8,497 bases of DNA, taken from NCBI GenBank assembly GCA_902783535.1, contig CACZRJ010000054.1:1-8497 (forward strand), read 5' to 3'. Under the pieces are notes generated by a model. The model was given only the letters and a program-made list of their open reading frames with translations, had not been told where the DNA came from and did no database searches. The DNA comes from an uncultured Ruminococcus sp. (GTDB lineage Bacteria; Bacillota; Clostridia; Oscillospirales; CAG-382). Positions 1-6,689 of this stretch are shown piece after piece (position 1 is the first letter of the stretch; every line of letters starts with the position of its first letter). The position numbers were made by a program, and so were the translations under genes.

Positions 1-1
1 A

Positions 2-952
2 TATGCCATGGACGCAGGCGTCGGGTGCTTCGTCGTCGACAATCTTGAAGAACTGTTCGCAGTAAACAGAGAGGCGTCTCTGCGTGGGATGAGGCAAAAA
101 ATCCTGATCCGTGTCACACCGGGGATCGACCCCCATACTTATGAAGCTGTCAATACGGGAACATCCGAGTGCAAATTCGGCTTTTCTCTTGAAACGGGGC
201 TGGCGGACGAGGCAGTCCGGAACGCTGCGTCTGCTCCGAATACCGACCTTGCGGGGCTGCACTGTCACATCGGTTCGATGGTATTTGAGGAGGACGTTTT
301 CGAACGCACCGCAGAATTGATGATCGCCTTTGCGAAAAGATGCGAGGAAAAATACGGTGTGAAAACGCGTGAGCTGGATCTTGGAGGAGGAATCGGGACG
401 AGATATACGGAAGCCGACGGTCACGTGTCTGTTCCGGAAAAAATCGCTTCGATCGGGCGCGCGCTGAAGAATGCTTGCCGGAAGTACGGGATTTCCGAGC
501 CGAAATGTTTTCTGGAACCCGGCCGGAGCATCGTTGCAGATGCCGGGATGACGGTTTATACCGTCGGCTCGGTGAAACGGATTCCGGGATACAGAACATA
601 TGTGGCTGTCGACGGCGGAATGACTGACAACCCCCGGTATGCCCTTTACGGATCGCGGTATACCTGTCTTGCGCCGGAAAAAATGTCTGAGCCGGCGGAA
701 ATGTTCTGCACACTCGCGGGCAAATGCTGTGAAAGCGGCGACATCATCTGTCAGGATATATTCCTCCCGGAATCAATCAGGAGGGGAGATTATGTTGCCG
801 TATGTACGACCGGGGCATACAATTATTCGATGGCCTCCAATTACAACAGATTCGGCCGTCCCCCTGTCGTGATGCTTGACGGCGGACGCGCTGACGTTGT
901 TGTTCGGAGGGAATCACTGGAAGATCTCATCCGGCTGGATATTGCGGAATAG
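2..952 (+). CDS. lysA: Diaminopimelate decarboxylase, 5'-truncated by window edge
   Basis: This PLP enzyme decarboxylates meso-diaminopimelate to lysine, the last step of lysine synthesis, in the cytoplasm. The frame is open to the left edge (codons TAT GCC precede the ATG at 8), and the text there already matches the middle of the barrel domain (EEGVGC-like, FVVDN), so the ATG at 8 is internal and roughly 100 residues lie outside the window. Visible family motifs in order are: HCHIGS (near 260-277), LDLGGGIG (374-397), EPGRS (515-529, phosphate binding), VDGGM-DNPR (about 613-639), CCESGD (725-742, with the active-site Cys contributed across the dimer), and the C-terminal GAYNYSMASNYN block. 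The PLP-binding lysine lies in the missing part. The gene ends at TAG 950-952, 93 bases before the next gene, with no clear terminator. Family assignment is secure. Confidence 0.96.
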   Translation, partial: YAMDAGVGCFVVDNLEELFAVNREASLRGMRQKILIRVTPGIDPHTYEAVNTGTSECKFGFSLETGLADEAVRNAASAPNTDLAGLHCHIGSMVFEEDVFERTAELMIAFAKRCEEKYGVKTRELDLGGGIGTRYTEADGHVSVPEKIASIGRALKNACRKYGISEPKCFLEPGRSIVADAGMTVYTVGSVKRIPGYRTYVAVDGGMTDNPRYALYGSRYTCLAPEKMSEPAEMFCTLAGKCCESGDIICQDIFLPESIRRGDYVAVCTTGAYNYSMASNYNRFGRPPVVMLDGGRADVVVRRESLEDLIRLDIAE

Positions 953-1045
953 CAGTCGGCCGGGATATTTCGGTACGTTCGAAAAAACAAAACAATCACT
1001 AACATTTATAGGAAGAGTTTTTCCGAGGAAAGGAGGCGGGCACGC

Positions 1046-2398
1046 ATGCGCGACTACAGACAGATGAAAGAAATCCAGGAATTGCGCAAAAAGCAGGAAG
1101 AAGAAGAGAAAAGCAAGGCGCAGGACGGGATTATTGAAGATGCGGATTTAAAAAAAAGCGGAGAGGGCTCGGAAGCGGGCCGCTATTCGCACCGCGGTCC
1201 CGGATTCCGCGGCTGGGTGGCTTACGTATGGGAATATTATAAATGGCCGATCCTGATCTTCGGCATCATTCTTGTGGGCGTCATTGTTGGGATGCGACAG
1301 ATGCTGTCCGGCGCGAATCCCGATCTCTCCGTAACATACGTCGGTCCGTTCTATCTGTCCGCTGAAAATAAAAATGAACTGTTCGACGATTTTGCGCGGC
1401 TCTCCGGAGATGGCGGGGGAGATTTCAACCAAGACGGGGAATTCAAATGCTCGCTTCTGGACCTGACGATCACATATGTCCGGGACGCCGATAAAAACGT
1501 TTACACCTACGACGAGCAGAACGGCGCATATACCCGCTTCCAGACGGAACTCCGCGCCGGGGATACTCTGCTGTATTTTCTGGACAAAAGGTATTACGCC
1601 GCGGCGAAAAGCGAAGGCGTTCTTCAGAAACTTGAAGACGTTCTGGACGACGCCTCGGCCAGCTTCGACGGATATGGCATCTATCTCGGAGACCTTCCCT
1701 GTTATTCCATGACCGGCTTTTCGCGGATGCCGGCCGGGACGGTCGTATGCCTTCGCCAGTCCCCGTCCGAAGATGGCATTCGCTACGGAAGAACGGTTGA
1801 GAGCTGGAAAGCGCATGTTTCCGTTCTGAACGGAATGACAAAGCGGAAGGACGCGCCGGCGGTCGAGGCAGGAGCGGATGTCGATCTGCTTTACGTAGCG
1901 CCGGAGCCTGCTTTTCGTTCGTATGAGGAAGGCGTTCAAAAGGCTGCGTCGACCGCCGTCCCGGATATGAACGGAGACGGAAAGAGGATCCTCTCCATGC
2001 GTCATATCGATATTTCCGGGGCGGAAAGCGATCCGGTCAGACGCATTCGGGAAAAAGAAGCGAGAACGGAGCTGGTGACAGGGAAGTCGTTCATCTGGCT
2101 GCTTGATGAAACGACATTCAGGTATGCCATGGACCGAGGTCTGCTTTCTCCGCTTCCTGCCGAACTGAAGTCGCATAAGGCGGCGACGGAAGGATTCGGC
2201 CTGCTTCTTTCCGAACTTCCACTGGCGGAGGCGAGCGGATTCTCTGATCTGAGGCCGGATTCCATTCTGTGCCTGCGCAGAAGTCCTTCTTCGGAGACGG
2301 AGTCCTACGGCCGGTCCGGCGAGGAGTATGATGCCGCCGCAGTCTGCTTTGTGAATTTGGCGAAGCTTCGTCCTGTCGCGGGTGACGTGGAAAAATAA
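1046..2398 (+). CDS. Single-pass membrane protein with duplicated extracellular domain, function unknown
   Basis: I do not recognise a named family. The 450-residue protein has a charged, probably coiled N-terminal tail (residues 1-45, rich in K/E/R/Q), an aromatic stretch (VWEYYKW, 61-67) and one membrane helix (about 68-84), followed by about 365 mostly polar residues that should lie outside the cell. The outer part is an internal duplication: residues 91-264 and 277-440 resemble each other, and between 167-256 and 341-430 they align without a gap at a constant offset of 174. Shared landmarks are DL..YV.P, a D-x-N-x-D-G loop (126-131 and 307-312) that looks like a calcium-binding EF-hand/dockerin loop followed by a beta strand, G(Y/F)G...L..LP, CLR.SPS and YGR. 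The start ATG at 1046 follows AAAGGAGG (1029-1036) by 9 bases. The N-terminal layout resembles many uncharacterised Clostridia membrane proteins. A surface or envelope role is inferred only from topology. Confidence 0.85.
   Translation: MRDYRQMKEIQELRKKQEEEEKSKAQDGIIEDADLKKSGEGSEAGRYSHRGPGFRGWVAYVWEYYKWPILIFGIILVGVIVGMRQMLSGANPDLSVTYVGPFYLSAENKNELFDDFARLSGDGGGDFNQDGEFKCSLLDLTITYVRDADKNVYTYDEQNGAYTRFQTELRAGDTLLYFLDKRYYAAAKSEGVLQKLEDVLDDASASFDGYGIYLGDLPCYSMTGFSRMPAGTVVCLRQSPSEDGIRYGRTVESWKAHVSVLNGMTKRKDAPAVEAGADVDLLYVAPEPAFRSYEEGVQKAASTAVPDMNGDGKRILSMRHIDISGAESDPVRRIREKEARTELVTGKSFIWLLDETTFRYAMDRGLLSPLPAELKSHKAATEGFGLLLSELPLAEASGFSDLRPDSILCLRRSPSSETESYGRSGEEYDAAAVCFVNLAKLRPVAGDVEK
1544..2335 (+). 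repeat. Protein-level internal duplication (two copies, 174-residue offset)
   Basis: Codons 167-256 (1544-1813) and 341-430 (2066-2335) of the membrane protein encode similar sequence with no gap between the copies at a fixed offset. By hand I count about 31 identical residues in 90 aligned positions, including TEL, G...L..LP, GFS, CLR, SPS and YGR. The DNA copies themselves are clearly diverged, so this is an old duplication rather than a recent tandem repeat. The coordinates cover both best-aligned cores and the linker between them; similarity extends upstream in both copies through the D-x-N-x-D-G loops. Confidence 0.75.
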
Positions 2399-2401
2399 CA
2401 C

Positions 2402-2430
2402 TTGCTTTTCCCGAGAAGCTGTGATAAAAT
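2402..2430 (+). promoter_or_regulatory. Predicted sigma-A-type promoter for the LRR gene
   Basis: A -35 box TTGCTT (2402-2407) is separated by exactly 17 bases from the -10 box TAAAAT (2425-2430), which is preceded by TGA in extended -10 position (2422-2424). Transcription should start near 2437, giving a leader of about 75 bases before the ATG at 2513. It starts only a few bases after the stop of the previous gene, so the LRR gene appears to be transcribed on its own as well as by any readthrough. Confidence 0.7.
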
Positions 2431-2512
2431 AACAAATTGAGAATTTTTCGGCATGACAATGCTCGGAATCTTCATACCAACGCTTTATTCTGAGATCCTG
2501 GAGGAGCTTACA

Positions 2513-4579
2513 ATGGCATCCACTTTTCGCAAAAAACAAAAGGCTCGTTTGATCGTCGCAATCGTGTTGTGCGTCCTGGCGGTCGCGGCCATCGCAACCG
2601 TTCTGATTCTTCATTTCTCGCACAAAAACTCAATCTACGGCCGCTTTGCCGACAAAGGGCTGGCCGATGCGATGAAAAGCGCATACGGGTATTCTTCTCA
2701 TTATGACATCAAGCAGGAGGACCTCGACGCCGTCGAAGGACTCGTCTATTTTGTCCAGATCGGCATGGATACGTCCGGCGGTTCCGGAAGCGCTTCATCC
2801 TACGCATATCCCGTCGTGATGCTTTGCGACAAAACATATACGGATCTGCTGATCGAGCAGAGCGATCCTGCGTATGAGGCGCCGGAAACGACGGAGGACA
2901 ACAGTTCTCACGTGAAGGTATGCAATTACGCGATCACCGATCCGGCCGACCTGAATATGTTCAAGAATCTTCGCGTGCTGCGTGCGATGGACTCCGCAGA
3001 GCTTGCGCAGATGATGCAGAACTCGTACACGACCCAGATTTACAGCTACTACGGGATGGCCGAAGCCATTTCGTTCAGCGACGTCGTCAACGCCACGCAG
3101 CTGAAGAAACTGACCAGTCTGGATCAGATTTCCGCTCTTACGAACCTGGAGCAGCTTTCTCTCTGCTATACAGGCATCACCAGCCTGAAAGGCATCGACC
3201 GTTTCCCGAAACTGAACAAGCTCGACATGACCAATACGGGTCTGACGGATCTGACGGGTCTTGCCGGAGAAAAGGAACTGACATACCTGTCCCTGAACTC
3301 TGTCAACGTCACGCCCGCGACAACTCCCGCGGAAGACGGTTCTTCCGAAGATGATGCCTCCGAAGACGCGGCGTCCGACGGCGAAACCTCCGAAACCGAA
3401 ACCTCCGGCACGGAAGAAGAGGAAACGAAGAAAACCTTCAACACGACCGGACTGAATGTTGACTCGCTGAAAGAAATCGCCGGGTTGACCAAACTTCGCT
3501 ATCTGGACCTGTCCAACAACAATGTCAGCGACCTCGCCAACCTTTCCGGATTGACGAATCTCGAGTATCTGTATCTCGGCTCCAACCCTCTGACGACGCT
3601 GAAGGGCGTCGAAAAGATGACGAAGCTTCAAACGGTCTACGCTTCCGGATGCAACCTCACGGATATCTCGTCTCTTGCCGATGCGACCGAACTGAAAACG
3701 GTCGATGTCGAAGGAAACAAGCTGTCCTCGCTCAACGGACTCGAAAAAGCGGTCAAAGTGACGACGCTTCATGCGGAAGAGAACGAATTGACGGACGCTT
3801 CCGCGATCTCCGGAATGACGGAGATGGAATCGGTCGACCTTTCCGGCAACAAACTGAAAAACATTCCCGATCTTTCCAAGTGGACGAAGGTCACTTCGCT
3901 GGATCTGTCCGAAAACGAACTGGAAGACGCATCCGGCCTGAAGAATATGAACCCGACGGGCTATGAGGTCAAAGAAGATGAAACGATCACCGTTTCGGTC
4001 AATCTGAGCAAGAATGCCCTGAAGTCCCTGACCATGTTTGCCGCCGCGATGACCAGTCTCGATGTTTCTGAAAACGACCTGACCGAAATGGATCTGACCG
4101 GATGCAGCGCGCTCGCTACGCTGACCGCTTCAGACAACGAAGGGCTGAAGACCATTCAGGGACTGCAGACGCTGAGCGGGCTGACGACGCTGAATGCGGA
4201 CAAGTGCGGCATCGAAACGCTTCCCTCCGTGTCTTCGCTGAGCAAACTGACGACTGTCACGCTGAATTCCAGCAAACTGGAGGATCTGTCCGCGCTGAAG
4301 GACAATACTTCCATCACGACGCTGAATATGAAAGATGCTGAAGCGCTGAAGGACATCTCCGCTCTTCACACGCTGACCGCACTGACGACTGCGGACTTTA
4401 CCGGATGCAAAGGCCTGAACGACGAATCCGTCAAGGCGGCGTTCGGCACGAAGGACAGCCTCGTTTTCGAGGAGACGTCCAAACTGAAACTCACGCTGTC
4501 CGGATGCTCCGGAATCACCGATTTCTCGATCTTTGATTCCTATGGAAGCATGGATGTGAAGTACGACAAGGCGGACTGA
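2513..4579 (+). CDS. Membrane-anchored leucine-rich-repeat (internalin-like) surface protein
   Basis: The 688-residue protein starts with a basic segment and a membrane helix (about 12-34) with no obvious cleavage site, suggesting an N-terminal anchor with the rest outside the cell. Residues 44-82 (RFADKGLADAMK... then IKQEDLDAVEGL) look like the helical cap found before bacterial LRR arrays. LRRs of about 21-22 residues, pattern L..L..L.L..N.L.D...L, run from about 198 to 266 and again from about 312 to 640, giving more than a dozen repeats. Between the blocks lies an acidic Ser/Thr/Glu/Asp insert (271-307). There is no LPxTG motif or wall-binding domain at the C-terminus. I chose ATG 2513 because GGAGGAG (2500-2506) sits 6 bases upstream; an in-frame ATG at 2453 has no such site. 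LRR proteins of this type bind proteins; the ligand cannot be told from sequence. The gene has its own promoter and a hairpin behind it. Confidence 0.88.
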   Translation: MASTFRKKQKARLIVAIVLCVLAVAAIATVLILHFSHKNSIYGRFADKGLADAMKSAYGYSSHYDIKQEDLDAVEGLVYFVQIGMDTSGGSGSASSYAYPVVMLCDKTYTDLLIEQSDPAYEAPETTEDNSSHVKVCNYAITDPADLNMFKNLRVLRAMDSAELAQMMQNSYTTQIYSYYGMAEAISFSDVVNATQLKKLTSLDQISALTNLEQLSLCYTGITSLKGIDRFPKLNKLDMTNTGLTDLTGLAGEKELTYLSLNSVNVTPATTPAEDGSSEDDASEDAASDGETSETETSGTEEEETKKTFNTTGLNVDSLKEIAGLTKLRYLDLSNNNVSDLANLSGLTNLEYLYLGSNPLTTLKGVEKMTKLQTVYASGCNLTDISSLADATELKTVDVEGNKLSSLNGLEKAVKVTTLHAEENELTDASAISGMTEMESVDLSGNKLKNIPDLSKWTKVTSLDLSENELEDASGLKNMNPTGYEVKEDETITVSVNLSKNALKSLTMFAAAMTSLDVSENDLTEMDLTGCSALATLTASDNEGLKTIQGLQTLSGLTTLNADKCGIETLPSVSSLSKLTTVTLNSSKLEDLSALKDNTSITTLNMKDAEALKDISALHTLTALTTADFTGCKGLNDESVKAAFGTKDSLVFEETSKLKLTLSGCSGITDFSIFDSYGSMDVKYDKAD
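3323..3433 (+). other. Acidic Ser/Thr/Glu low-complexity insert inside the LRR array
   Basis: Codons 271-307 of the LRR protein encode an almost entirely D/E/S/T/A/G tract (for example SSEDDASEDAASDGETSE) that interrupts the repeat solenoid after the first few LRRs. The DNA repeats short units such as TCCGAA and GAAACC, which would favour length change by replication slippage. It is probably a flexible linker or loop separating two LRR blocks. Confidence 0.75.
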
Positions 4580-4607
4580 ATTCCGAAACCAATTTGATCG
4601 AAAACGG

Positions 4608-4650
4608 CAGCGCCGTCTCCCACGACCTTGAGAAACGGGAAACGGCGCTG
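4608..4650 (+). terminator. Terminator-like hairpin after the LRR gene
   Basis: CAGCGCCGTCTCCC (4608-4621) pairs with GGGAAACGGCGCTG (4637-4650): a 14-position stem with a single mismatch and a 15-base loop. It lies 28 bases after the LRR stop codon. The bases after the stem are TTCTCAG, so the U-tract is poor. It may be an imperfect intrinsic terminator, or an mRNA 3'-end stabiliser that allows some readthrough into the acetyltransferase operon, for which I see no convincing separate promoter. Confidence 0.55.
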
Positions 4651-4688
4651 TTCTCAGAAACTCGAACTGATTAATAGGAGGTAATGAC

Positions 4689-5162
4689 ATGCCGGATATG
4701 CTTGTAAGACTGTATCGGCTTCCCGACGCATCGTCCCTTTACAAAAAACTGGGCGAGAAACACATCCGCATTCTGCGTCCCATGACGCCGAACCGCGACA
4801 AAGTCAGCGGATGGGTCAATGAACATTTCGGAATCGGATGGGCCAACGAGATTGAAGCGGGGTTCACGCGGCATCCCGTTTCGTGTTTCATTGCCTATGA
4901 CACCGAAAACAAGGAAATCCTCGGCTTTGCCGGATATGACTGTACCACCAAGGGGTTCTTCGGACCGACCGGTGTTGATGAAAACAGACGCGGCGAGGGC
5001 ATCGGAGGCGCACTTCTTCTGCGCTGTCTTGAAGCGATGCGGGACGAAGGATACGGGTATGCGATCATCGGCAGCGCCGGCCCTGTGGACTATTACAGGA
5101 AGGTCTGCGGCGCCGAGGTCATTGAAGACAGCGTTCCGGGGATTTACGAAAACCTGATTTGA
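4689..5162 (+). CDS. GNAT-family N-acetyltransferase
   Basis: The 157-residue protein should transfer an acetyl group from acetyl-CoA to an amine; the substrate is unknown. The acetyl-CoA pyrophosphate loop is clear: GFFGPTGVDENRRGEGIGG, with R-x-x-G-x-G at residues 101-106 after the beta-4 strand (about 90-97), then the alpha-3 helix (107-120), the beta-5 strand AIIGSAGP (125-132) and a motif-B-like YYRKVCGAEVI (135-145). The N-terminal MPDMLVRLYRLP and the GFFGPTGV segment resemble a widespread but unassigned Bacillota GNAT group. The start ATG follows AGGAGGT (4676-4682) by 6 bases. It is the first gene of the run continuing to rpiB and ends 14 bases before asd. Despite its proximity to tsaB it does not look like RimI at its C-terminus. 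Confidence 0.92.
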   Translation: MPDMLVRLYRLPDASSLYKKLGEKHIRILRPMTPNRDKVSGWVNEHFGIGWANEIEAGFTRHPVSCFIAYDTENKEILGFAGYDCTTKGFFGPTGVDENRRGEGIGGALLLRCLEAMRDEGYGYAIIGSAGPVDYYRKVCGAEVIEDSVPGIYENLI

Positions 5163-5176
5163 ATACGGAGATAGCT

Positions 5177-6261
5177 ATGGAAATCAAATTGCGCGCCGGG
5201 ATTCTCGGCGCAACCGGTATGGTCGGACAGCGGCTTGTAACGCTGCTTTCCAGACATCCGTATTTCGAAATATCTCTGCTTGCCGCAAGCGCTTCGTCGG
5301 CAGGCTTAACTTACGAGCAGGCTGTTCGCGGCCGCTGGAAGCTGGCGGAACCGATGCCCGAGTCCGTTCGTCACATGACTGTTTTTGACGCATTGAGGAT
5401 CGAAGATGTAAAACCGCATGTGGATTTTGTCTTCTGCGCAATCAGCCTTTCCAAGGAGGAAACGGCGAAGCTGGAAGAGGCTTACGCGAAAGCCGAAATT
5501 CCCGTTGTGTCCAATAATTCCGCTCACCGGTGGACGCCGGACGTCCCGATGCTGATCCCGGAGATCAATTCCTCTCATATTTCAGTGATTCCGTCGCAAA
5601 TGAAGCGGCTTGGAACAAAAAAGGATTCATTGCCGTCAAGCCAAACTGCTCGATCCAAAGCTTCGTACCTGCATTGACGCCGCTGATGAAATTCGGGATC
5701 CGCGACGTCACCGTGACAACTCTTCAGGCGATTTCCGGTGCCGGAAAGACGTTTGAGAGCTTTCCGGAGATCATTGACAACGTGATCCCGCTGATTCCCG
5801 GAGAAGAAGACAAGACGGAAAAAGAGCCTCTGCGCATATGGGGCCGGGTACAAAACGGCGTGATCATTCCTGCGGAAGGCATCCGGATCTCTTCCACCTG
5901 CATCCGCGTGCCGGTTTCCGACGGGCATATGGCATCCGTATCCGTCGGCTTCGACAGCAGGCCGGGCAGGGAAGAGATCCTTCAGGCGTGGGCGGAATAC
6001 AAGGGAGATCTGACCCGCTATCAGCCTTCTCTTCCGTCCGCTCCCGATGTGTTTGTGACCTACACGGATCAGCCGGACCGTCCGCAGACCGGTCTTGACC
6101 GCGACGCATGCTCCGGCATGGGGATCACCGTGGGCAGACTTCGCGAAGATCCCGTTCTGGATTACAAATTCGTCTGCCTGTCGCACAATACGCTGCGCGG
6201 CGCAGCGGGAGGCGGCGTTCTTTCCGCCGAACTGCTGTATCGGGAAGGATTCCTGCATTGA
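5177..6261 (+). CDS. asd: Aspartate-semialdehyde dehydrogenase, split by a -1 frame change
   Basis: Asd reduces aspartyl phosphate to aspartate semialdehyde with NADPH, the branch point to lysine/diaminopimelate, threonine and methionine. The first part (5177-5623, residues 1-149) carries the Rossmann motif GILGATGMVGQ (8-18) and NNSAHR (113-118). The second part lies in the -1 frame from 5623 to the TGA at 6259-6261. It carries the catalytic cysteine in KPNCS (C158 of the joined product), QAISGAGKTFE, the active-site region RVPVSDGHM (R244, H251) and the NTLRGAAGGG C-terminal motif. Joined at the A AAA AAG site, the protein is 361 residues, normal for this Clostridia/archaea-like class, and reads LGTKK-GFIAVKPNCS as relatives do. 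Without a shift, translation stops at 5675-5677, giving 166 residues and no catalytic cysteine. ATG 5177 follows CGGAGA (5166-5171); a TTG at 5159 overlaps the previous stop and is less likely. It could be a recoded gene, a true mutant or a sequencing error. Confidence 0.93.
5617..5623 (+). other. A AAA AAG slippery heptamer at the asd frame junction
   Basis: In the first asd frame the codons read GGA ACA AAA AAG GAT, so the bases form the X XXY YYZ heptamer A AAA AAG, the same heptamer used for -1 frameshifting in E. coli dnaX. A -1 slip here gives the next codons GGA TTC ATT, which restore the conserved Asd sequence. I see no strong AGGAGG-like stimulator just upstream and only a weak possible downstream stem (CGTCAA 5634-5639 with TTGACG 5674-5679). 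Deletion of one A from an ancestral run of seven would automatically create the same heptamer. Confidence 0.5.
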
Positions 6262-6269
6262 AAGCGGAA

Positions 6270-6689
6270 ATGACATCGTTTGTCACATCATCCGAAGAAG
6301 AAACCGAACGCGTTGCCATGGACATCGCCGAAAAACTCCAGCCCGGCAGTGTGCTCGCGCTCTACGGAGAAATGGGCGCCGGAAAGACGGCGTTCGCGCG
6401 CGGAGTCGTCAGGGCGTTATGTCCTGAATGCCTGCCGCTCGTGCACTCGCCTACATTTGCGATCGTCAATGAATATGCCGGAAAAAATGTCACCGTTTAC
6501 CATTTTGATTTCTACCGGATCGAAGGCGATGACGATCTGTATTCGACCGGATTCTATGAATACCGGGACGCCGGCGGGATTCTTTTGACGGAATGGAGCG
6601 AAAATGTCCCGGAAGCGATCCCGGAGGATGCCGTACGCGTGACGATCGAAAAAATCTCCATGACGGAAAGAAGGATTCTCATATGCTGA
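6270..6689 (+). CDS. tsaE: tRNA t6A biosynthesis ATPase TsaE
   Basis: TsaE is the small P-loop ATPase that works with TsaB and TsaD to form N6-threonylcarbamoyladenosine at A37 of ANN-decoding tRNAs. The 139-residue protein has the Walker A motif GEMGAGKT (residues 33-40), the family block HSPTFAIVNEY (59-69), YHFDFYR (77-83, with the acidic residue D80) and TEWSENV (107-113). Length is close to the usual 140-160. The ATG at 6270 gives the most standard start; an in-frame TTG at 6258 overlaps the asd stop in a TTGA arrangement and has AAGGA (6244-6248) at 9 bases, so it is a real alternative adding four residues. The 3' end overlaps tsaB by 7 bases, indicating translational coupling. Confidence 0.95.
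   Translation: MTSFVTSSEEETERVAMDIAEKLQPGSVLALYGEMGAGKTAFARGVVRALCPECLPLVHSPTFAIVNEYAGKNVTVYHFDFYRIEGDDDLYSTGFYEYRDAGGILLTEWSENVPEAIPEDAVRVTIEKISMTERRILIC

Noticed and set aside
978..1010. Possible promoter before the membrane protein gene (TTCGAA, TTTATA)
   Set aside because: The boxes are about 21 bases apart and match poorly; the gene may be read through from lysA.
2453..2512. Earlier in-frame ATG for the LRR gene
   Set aside because: There is no ribosome binding site before 2453, and the 20 added residues would place polar and acidic residues before the basic anchor start; the ATG at 2513 has GGAGGAG at 6 bases.
2546..2590. Lipobox reading of the LRR protein N-terminus (IVLC)
   Set aside because: The residue before Cys is Leu, not Gly, Ala or Ser, and the hydrophobic stretch continues after the Cys as a membrane helix.
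1148..2623. Long open frame of 491 codons on the minus strand
   Set aside because: It is antisense to the membrane protein gene and the start of the LRR gene, has no domain-like features or ribosome binding site, and is explained by codon bias of the + strand genes.
2795..3772. Open frame of 325 codons on the minus strand inside the LRR gene
   Set aside because: Its Arg/Gly/Val-rich repetitive text is the mirror of the repetitive LRR codons; there is no independent support.
4648..4676. Possible extended -10 promoter (TGA TTAATA) before the GNAT gene
   Set aside because: The -35 match is poor, and the start would fall near 4683, cutting off the ribosome binding site.
4689..5162. GNAT gene as rimI, because t6A genes are nearby
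   Set aside because: It has the acetyl-CoA loop but not the RimI-type C-terminus, and asd separates it from tsaE-tsaB.
5530..6261. Second asd segment as a separate gene starting at ATG 5530
   Set aside because: The first 31 codons from 5530 do not match the family and have no ribosome binding site; family similarity begins only at the heptamer, so this is the 3' half of asd.
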